Source: Rubrobacteraceae bacterium
Lineage (GTDB): Bacteria; Actinomycetota; Rubrobacteria; Rubrobacterales; Rubrobacteraceae
Length of the DNA stretch: 10,666 bases
NCBI GenBank assembly: GCA_030447045.1
Contig: JAUJMB010000048.1
Coordinates: 1 to 10,666 of the forward strand
Direction of reading: 5' to 3'
This document shows, piece after piece, positions 6,310 to 10,666 of the stretch. Numbering within the stretch: position 1 is the stretch's first letter; each line of letters begins with the position of its first letter. The notes beneath the pieces are model-generated. The model saw only the letters and a list, made by a program, of their open reading frames with translations. It was not told the origin of the DNA and did not search any database. The position numbers and the translations under genes were made by a program.

Positions 6310-7193
6310 TGTACGTCGAGATCGTGGACGTAGGCCCCCGCGACGGCCTCCAGAACGAGGACAAGATGCTCTCGCCCGAGGTCCGGGCCGAGCTGTGCGA
6401 CCGGCTCGCCGCCGCAGGCCTCCCGCGCGTCGAGGCGGCGAGCTTCGTCAACCCGAAGAGGGTCCCGCAGATGGCCGGCGCCGAGGAGGTAATGGACGGC
6501 CTGAGCCGCCGCGAGGGTACCGTCTACGCCGGCCTCGTCCTGAACGAGAGGGGCTACGAGCGGGCGGTCGGGGCCGGGGTGGACGAGGTCCGCTACGCCT
6601 TCCCGGTGACGGAGACGTTCGCGAAGAGGAACCAGAACACCACCGTCGAGGACGCCACGGCGCTCGCCGGAAGGCTCGTCGAGCGGGCGCGGCTCGACGG
6701 CGTAAGGGTTTCCATCACCCTTTCAGCCGCCTTCGGCGACCCGTTCGAGGGCAGGGTGGAGCCGGACCACGTCCTGCGCATAGCCGAAAAGGTCGCCGAG
6801 GCGCACCCAGACGAGGTGATCCTCGCCGACACCATCGGGGTAGGCGTCCCGACTCAGGTGCGCGGGCTCGTCACCGGCGTCGCGGCCATGGGCGTCACCG
6901 TCGGGTGCCACTTCCACGACACACGCAACACCGGGATGGCGAACGCGGTGGCGGCCGTCGAGGCGGGGGCGACGGTCCTCGACGCCGCCGTCGGCGGGAC
7001 GGGCGGCTGCCCCTTCGCGCCGCGGGCCACCGGCAACATAGCCACGGAAGACCTCGTCTACCTGCTGCACGGCATGGGCTACGAGACGGGCGTGGACCTC
7101 GAAGCCCTGATAGACGTGGCCGGATGGATGGCGGAGAGGCTGGGGAAGGAGCTGCCGGGACAGGTGTACAAGGCGGGGGCTTTCGCCCTCTAG
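6309..7193 (+). CDS. HMG-CoA lyase-family enzyme (HMG-CoA or citramalyl-CoA lyase)
   Basis: This 294-residue TIM-barrel lyase would perform a metal-dependent retro-Claisen cleavage: HMG-CoA to acetyl-CoA and acetoacetate, or citramalyl-CoA to acetyl-CoA and pyruvate. All catalytic and metal positions of human HMG-CoA lyase have equivalents: Arg11 and Asp12 (VGPRDGLQNE), Glu42 (RVEAASFV), His201 and His203 (CHFHDT), Cys234 in the glycine loop (TGGCPFA) and Asn243 (TGNIATED). The GTG start at 6309 shares one base with the CoA-transferase stop (TAGTG), with GAGGGGGG about 9 nt upstream. After the HxHDT motif it reads RNTGMAN where the human enzyme has YGQALAN, a difference that might mark a substrate subgroup. 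R-citramalyl-CoA lyase of Chloroflexus belongs to this same family, so the product name stays open. Nearby MCC genes favour HMG-CoA; the operon partner and GntR regulator favour a free-acid pathway. Confidence 0.88.
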   Translation: MYVEIVDVGPRDGLQNEDKMLSPEVRAELCDRLAAAGLPRVEAASFVNPKRVPQMAGAEEVMDGLSRREGTVYAGLVLNERGYERAVGAGVDEVRYAFPVTETFAKRNQNTTVEDATALAGRLVERARLDGVRVSITLSAAFGDPFEGRVEPDHVLRIAEKVAEAHPDEVILADTIGVGVPTQVRGLVTGVAAMGVTVGCHFHDTRNTGMANAVAAVEAGATVLDAAVGGTGGCPFAPRATGNIATEDLVYLLHGMGYETGVDLEALIDVAGWMAERLGKELPGQVYKAGAFAL

Positions 7194-7382
7194 ATTTCGA
7201 GGTACGAGGCTGGCGGCGCGCGATGGGCGCGTAGATGAGAAAAGGGAGAGGCGCGGAGATGACCGACCTGCACGAAAGACCGAAGGGCGCGGCACCGGCG
7301 CGCGGCATCGCGTCTGTCCATCGCGGAGCCGAAACCTGATGCCTAGAACCTCATCCCTCGAACCCCAACCGAAAGGAGCGCA
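7194..7382 (+). other. Gap between lyase and hyuA, with a doubtful 34-codon ORF
   Basis: This 189-nt gap has no clear promoter, terminator or palindromic operator. A short arm pair CGCGC/GCGCG around GATGG near 7217-7231 could form a weak hairpin. An ATG at 7235 opens 34 codons to TGA at 7337-7339, with an inner ATG at 7259 preceded by GGGAG. The translation is rich in Arg, Gly and Ala and matches no family I know, so it is probably chance. The end of the gap carries the strong hyuA ribosome site AAAGGAG (7372-7378). Whether hyuA is read through from the GntR promoter or has its own promoter cannot be told. Confidence 0.3.
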
Positions 7383-9434
7383 ATGGCGTACAACGTCGCG
7401 GTAGACGTCGGGGGCACTTTCACGGACGTGCTGGTCTTCGACGAGGGGAGCGGGGAGCTTACGGAAGGTAAAGTCCTCTCGACGCCGGATGACCCCTCGA
7501 GGGGGGTGGTAGAGGGGATGGAGCGTGTCTGCGAGAAGGTCGGCATAGGGTTCTCCGACCTGCGGCTGCTCTTTCACGGGACCACCGTGGTGACGAACAT
7601 GATCCTGACGAACACCGGCTCTCGCGTCGGGCTCCTGACGACGAAGGGGCACGAGCAGATCCTGTACCTCGCCCGCGCCTGGACCCCGGGCCCGCTCTAC
7701 GGCTGGATGGCCCTCCAGAAGCCGGACCCTCCCGCAGACCTCACGGACACCGTGGGCATCTCCGAGCGCATGGCGGCCGACGGCTCCGTCATCTCCGAGC
7801 TCGACGAGGACGAGGTGCGAGAGGCCGTGACGAACCTCGTGGACCGGGGCGTCGAGTCGCTCGCCATCGGCTTCTTAAACTCCTACGTCAACCCGGCGCA
7901 CGAGCGGAGGGCACGTGAGATCTCGCGCGAGGCCTACCCCGACCTGCCGGTCTCCATCTCGGCGGACATCGGGCAGGAGTACGGGGAGTACGAGCGGACG
8001 CTGACGACGGTTGTAAACACGGCGGTGCAGCCCCGGACCATCACCTACATGCGCGGCTTCGAGTCGTCCATGAAGGAGAAGGAGTTCGGGGGGAGGCTCT
8101 CCATCGTCCGCTCCGACGGGGGGGCGATGAGCACCGAGGCGGTCGCGGAGCGGCCCATACAGATCGCCCTCTCGGGGCCTTCCGGGGGCGTTACGGGATC
8201 TGCGTACCTGGCGCGCGAGATCGGGGTCCCCAACGTGCTCACCCTGGACATGGGCGGCACCAGCACCGACGTGGCGCTGTGCCTCGACGGCCAGACGCCG
8301 CTGCAGCGCGAGATCTCCCTGGGCTACTTCCGCTTCAAGGTGCCCTCAGCCGACGTCCACAGCGTCGGCGCGGGCGGGGGCTCCATCGCCTTCCTCTCCG
8401 CGAGCGGCGCCCTGCAGGTGGGACCCGCGAGCGCCGGCGCCGACCCCGGCCCGGCGGCCTACGGGCGCGGCGGCGAGGCCCCGACGGTCACGGACGCGAA
8501 CGTCGTGCTGCACCGCATCCCGCCGGGCGTCGCCCTCGGCGGCACACTCGCGCTGGACGAGGAGGCGGCCAGGAAGGCCATCGCGACGGTCGCCGGGCCC
8601 CTGAACATGGGCGTGGAGGAGGCTGCGGAGGCGATCCTGGACATCGTCAACGAGAACATGCACGCGGCCCTGCGGGTGGTTAGCGTCGAGCGGGGCCACG
8701 ACCCGCGGGAGTTCGGGCTGATCGCCTTCGGCGGGGCAGGCCCGATGCACGCGTGCGCGCTCGGCAGGCTCATCCGCTCGCGTCCCGTGGTCGTCCCGCC
8801 GACGCCGGGGGTCATGAGCGCCTTCGGCTTTCTCTCCTCGGACATCCAGAACGAGTTCCCAGAGACGTACCTGCGCACCGCCGAGGAGAAGCCGGCCTCC
8901 GAGCTGAAGGCCGCCGTGGAGGGGCTCATCTCCCAGGCCGACGCGTGGCTCACCGGCGAGGGCGTCGAGGCGGACCAGAGGCGGTTCGACCTGTACGCGG
9001 ACTGCCGCTACTACCTGCAGAACATCCAGATACCCTGCCGCTTTGAGCTCGACGAGCTCTCGGGCGAGGACTCCACGTTCCTGCGCGACCGGTTCGAGGA
9101 GGCCCACCGCCAGCGCTACAACTTCGAGCTGCCCGACTCGCCGCTGGAGATAGCGACCGTGAGGGTCATCGGGCGCGGCACCATCAAGGGCGTCACGCTC
9201 TCCGAGAGCGCGAACGGGGCCGGTGGAGACACCTCCGGCGCGGTGATGCGGACGGAGCAGGCGTACTTCGGGGGATGGGTGGAGACGCCCATTCTGGACC
9301 GGAACGGGCTCAGGCCCGGCGACGAGGTTACTGGTCCCGCTGTGGTGGTGCAGGACGACACGACGACCGTGATCGAGCCGGGCTACAGGGGTGCCGTGGA
9401 CCGCTTCGGAAACATCTTGATCGAGGAGGCGTAA
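7383..9434 (+). CDS. hyuA: Hydantoinase/oxoprolinase superfamily, subunit A (ATP-binding)
   Basis: This 683-residue protein belongs to the actin-like ATPase half of the N-methylhydantoinase/5-oxoprolinase/acetone carboxylase superfamily. Such enzymes use ATP to phosphorylate an amide, lactam or ketone-derived enolate, so that subunit B can hydrolyse or carboxylate it. The N-terminal hydantoinase domain shows DVGGTFTD (8-15) and FHGTTVVTN (64-72). The central domain has SGPSGG (264-269), the second phosphate loop DMGGTSTDV (289-297), GAGGGS (329-334), SAGADPGPAAYG (350-361) and TVTDAN (368-373). A C-terminal domain follows the AFGGAGPMHA stretch. The length is ordinary for HyuA. The ATG has AAAGGAG 4 nt upstream. 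hyuB begins 6 nt after the stop, so the two form a complex. The gene lies 189 nt after the lyase; a metabolic link is possible but not shown. Substrate candidates are hydantoins, 5-oxoproline, other lactams or ketones; sequence alone does not choose. Confidence 0.92.
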   Translation: MAYNVAVDVGGTFTDVLVFDEGSGELTEGKVLSTPDDPSRGVVEGMERVCEKVGIGFSDLRLLFHGTTVVTNMILTNTGSRVGLLTTKGHEQILYLARAWTPGPLYGWMALQKPDPPADLTDTVGISERMAADGSVISELDEDEVREAVTNLVDRGVESLAIGFLNSYVNPAHERRAREISREAYPDLPVSISADIGQEYGEYERTLTTVVNTAVQPRTITYMRGFESSMKEKEFGGRLSIVRSDGGAMSTEAVAERPIQIALSGPSGGVTGSAYLAREIGVPNVLTLDMGGTSTDVALCLDGQTPLQREISLGYFRFKVPSADVHSVGAGGGSIAFLSASGALQVGPASAGADPGPAAYGRGGEAPTVTDANVVLHRIPPGVALGGTLALDEEAARKAIATVAGPLNMGVEEAAEAILDIVNENMHAALRVVSVERGHDPREFGLIAFGGAGPMHACALGRLIRSRPVVVPPTPGVMSAFGFLSSDIQNEFPETYLRTAEEKPASELKAAVEGLISQADAWLTGEGVEADQRRFDLYADCRYYLQNIQIPCRFELDELSGEDSTFLRDRFEEAHRQRYNFELPDSPLEIATVRVIGRGTIKGVTLSESANGAGGDTSGAVMRTEQAYFGGWVETPILDRNGLRPGDEVTGPAVVVQDDTTTVIEPGYRGAVDRFGNILIEEA

Positions 9435-9440
9435 AGAGAA

Positions 9441-10666
9441 ATGGTGCTGAGAGAGGGAACGCTCCCTGACTTCGTCCGCGAGCACGACATAGACCACGTA
9501 ACGCTCGACATCATCGAGAACGCGCTCAAGAACATCCGCCACGAGATGGACCGCGTCCTCGTCACCACCGCCGTGAGCCCCGTCATCAGGGAGCAGGCAG
9601 ACGAGTTCCCCCTGATCGCGGACAGGAAGGGGCGCATGATCGTCGGCCAGTTCGGCAGCCCCGTGGACACCGTACTGGACAACTCCCCGTATAGATTGGA
9701 AGACCTCAAGGACGGCGACGTCATAGCCCTCAACGACCCATACATGATGGAGGGGAGCACCTCGCACCTGCCGGACATCCTGCTGGTGCGCCCGATCTTC
9801 CACTCCGGCGACCACATAGGGTACGCCCTCCAGTGGGGCAACCTCATGGACGTCGGCGGCTCGACGGCCGGCTCCATCCCCATCGACGCGCGCTCGATCT
9901 TCGAGGAGGGCGTCCGCATGCCCCCCGTCAAGCTCTACGACGGCGGGAAGCTCAACGACGAGGTCCTCCGCTTCTTCTGCCACAACTCCCGCACCCCCCG
10001 CGAGACCCGCGCCGACGTCATGGCCATAGCCGCCGGCACCGCCACAGGGGCCCAGCGCGTCAAGGACATCTGCGACCGCTTCGGCAAGGACACTTATCTT
10101 GAGGCGTGCGACGCGCTGCTGGCCAGGACGCGGACGAGCATCATCGGCCTGATCCGTCAGCTCATCCCCGAGGGTCAGCGCTTCGAGTTCGAAGACTTTA
10201 CCGACGATGACGGCCTCGGCAACGGCCCCATTAGGCTCAAGCTCGCGATGTGGCGCGAGGGGGACAACCTGCACCTCGACTGGGCCGGCACGGACGCCCA
10301 GGTCCCCGGCCCGGTAAACTTTCTCCTCAACAAGGAGATGTTCCAGATGTTCGCCGGGGTGTTTCTGATCTCCGCCGTCGACCCGACCATCCTCTTCAAC
10401 GACGGGTACGCCGACGTGATCCACGTGAACATCCCCGAAGGGTCGGTTCTCCGCCCGAAGGCGCCGGCCCCGCTCTCGAACCGACTCGTCGTCATGGCCC
10501 GCCTCTTCGACGTGCTCGGGGCGGTCTACGCGAAGGCCATCGGCTTCAATGTCTCCGGCTCCTACGGCACGAGCCCGAACTTCGTCTACTCCGGGGTCAA
10601 AGGGGACGGCCAGCCGTTCCAGACCATGGAGATCCTGTACGGCGGCATCCCCGCCATCCCGGGCAA
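9441..10666 (+). CDS. hyuB: Hydantoinase/oxoprolinase superfamily, subunit B, 5' part
   Basis: The frame is open from ATG 9441 to the window end, showing 408 residues of a protein that in this family is usually about 500-600 long. It is truncated by the window, not by a mutation. Subunit B carries the hydrolase or carboxylase active site and works with the ATP-using subunit A. Family features in order: the N-terminal LDIIENALKNIRHEMD (23-38), a NDPY...HLPD block (bases about 9732-9776), DVGGSTAG with GSIP, EEGVRMPPVKLYDGG, NSRTPRETRADV, and LHLDWAGTDAQVPGPVN in the later part. Two deviations stand out: the loop between NDPY and HLPD looks longer than usual, and the residues before DVGG read WGNLM where family members, as I recall them, have a histidine. 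A GAGGAGG ribosome site lies 11 nt upstream, inside the end of hyuA. The genes are almost certainly co-translated. Confidence 0.92.
   Translation, partial: MVLREGTLPDFVREHDIDHVTLDIIENALKNIRHEMDRVLVTTAVSPVIREQADEFPLIADRKGRMIVGQFGSPVDTVLDNSPYRLEDLKDGDVIALNDPYMMEGSTSHLPDILLVRPIFHSGDHIGYALQWGNLMDVGGSTAGSIPIDARSIFEEGVRMPPVKLYDGGKLNDEVLRFFCHNSRTPRETRADVMAIAAGTATGAQRVKDICDRFGKDTYLEACDALLARTRTSIIGLIRQLIPEGQRFEFEDFTDDDGLGNGPIRLKLAMWREGDNLHLDWAGTDAQVPGPVNFLLNKEMFQMFAGVFLISAVDPTILFNDGYADVIHVNIPEGSVLRPKAPAPLSNRLVVMARLFDVLGAVYAKAIGFNVSGSYGTSPNFVYSGVKGDGQPFQTMEILYGGIPAIPG

Noticed and set aside
7194..7382. Intrinsic terminator after the lyase gene
   Set aside because: Only short GC arm pairs are present, with no T-tract, so the call is not supported.
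8005..8020. GTTGTAAACAC in hyuA as a second GntR operator
   Set aside because: It only partly resembles the TTGTATACAA core, is not a palindrome, and lies inside coding sequence.
8346..10424. 692-codon open frame on the minus strand across hyuA and hyuB
   Set aside because: It is antisense to two strongly recognised genes. Its translation is rich in His, Arg, Val and Asp with no family pattern, as expected for the complement of GC-rich codons.
9441..10666. hyuB as a broken gene because no stop is found
   Set aside because: The frame is open and in register with family motifs up to the last base; it simply continues past the window.

Overview
The window is gene-dense, very GC-rich bacterial DNA. 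Every recognised gene lies on the plus strand with short gaps or overlaps. The strong GC bias at third codon positions, GTG starts, frequent AGG (Arg) and ATA (Ile) codons, and the family content suggest a high-GC actinobacterium. Something Rubrobacter-like is my best guess, but this is an inference from composition, not a database match.

Region 1 (1-4268) is a leucine/isovalerate catabolism block. It holds the 3' end of the methylcrotonyl-CoA carboxylase carboxyltransferase subunit (mccB), a complete type I methionine aminopeptidase (map), a 248-nt gap with a hairpin and a doubtful short ORF, a crotonase-family hydratase resembling the LiuC/methylglutaconyl-CoA hydratase branch, and the biotin-carrying MCC alpha subunit (mccA). 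The hydratase and mccA overlap by ATGA. Together MccA, MccB and the hydratase would take 3-methylcrotonyl-CoA to HMG-CoA. The aminopeptidase is the odd member.

Region 2 (4342-7193) is a separately regulated unit: a GntR/FCD regulator, a class III (CaiB/BaiF) CoA-transferase and an HMG-CoA-lyase-family enzyme. It has a clear sigma70-type promoter (TTGACA, 17 nt, TACATT). A perfect 12-bp palindrome, ATTGTATACAAT, overlaps both the -10 box and the likely ATG start, which suggests autorepression and possibly a leaderless mRNA. The lyase could finish leucine breakdown (HMG-CoA to acetyl-CoA and acetoacetate). However, its one-base overlap with a CoA-transferase and the dedicated regulator also fit a free-acid pathway: the acid is activated from succinyl-CoA and then cleaved. 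Precedents are D-citramalate via Sct/Ccl in Chloroflexus, or free HMG via a SUGCT-like transferase.

Region 3 (7383 to the end) is a hyuA-hyuB pair of the ATP-dependent hydantoinase/5-oxoprolinase/acetone-carboxylase superfamily. hyuB runs off the window. The substrate cannot be read from sequence. HyuB differs from the usual family pattern at two conserved motifs.

I see no mobile elements, CRISPR arrays, tRNA or rRNA genes. No stretch above 300 nt lacks a gene. This is a metabolic region, and its most interesting parts are the operator/promoter/start overlap, the CoA-transferase/lyase pair with its own regulator, and the unusual HyuB.
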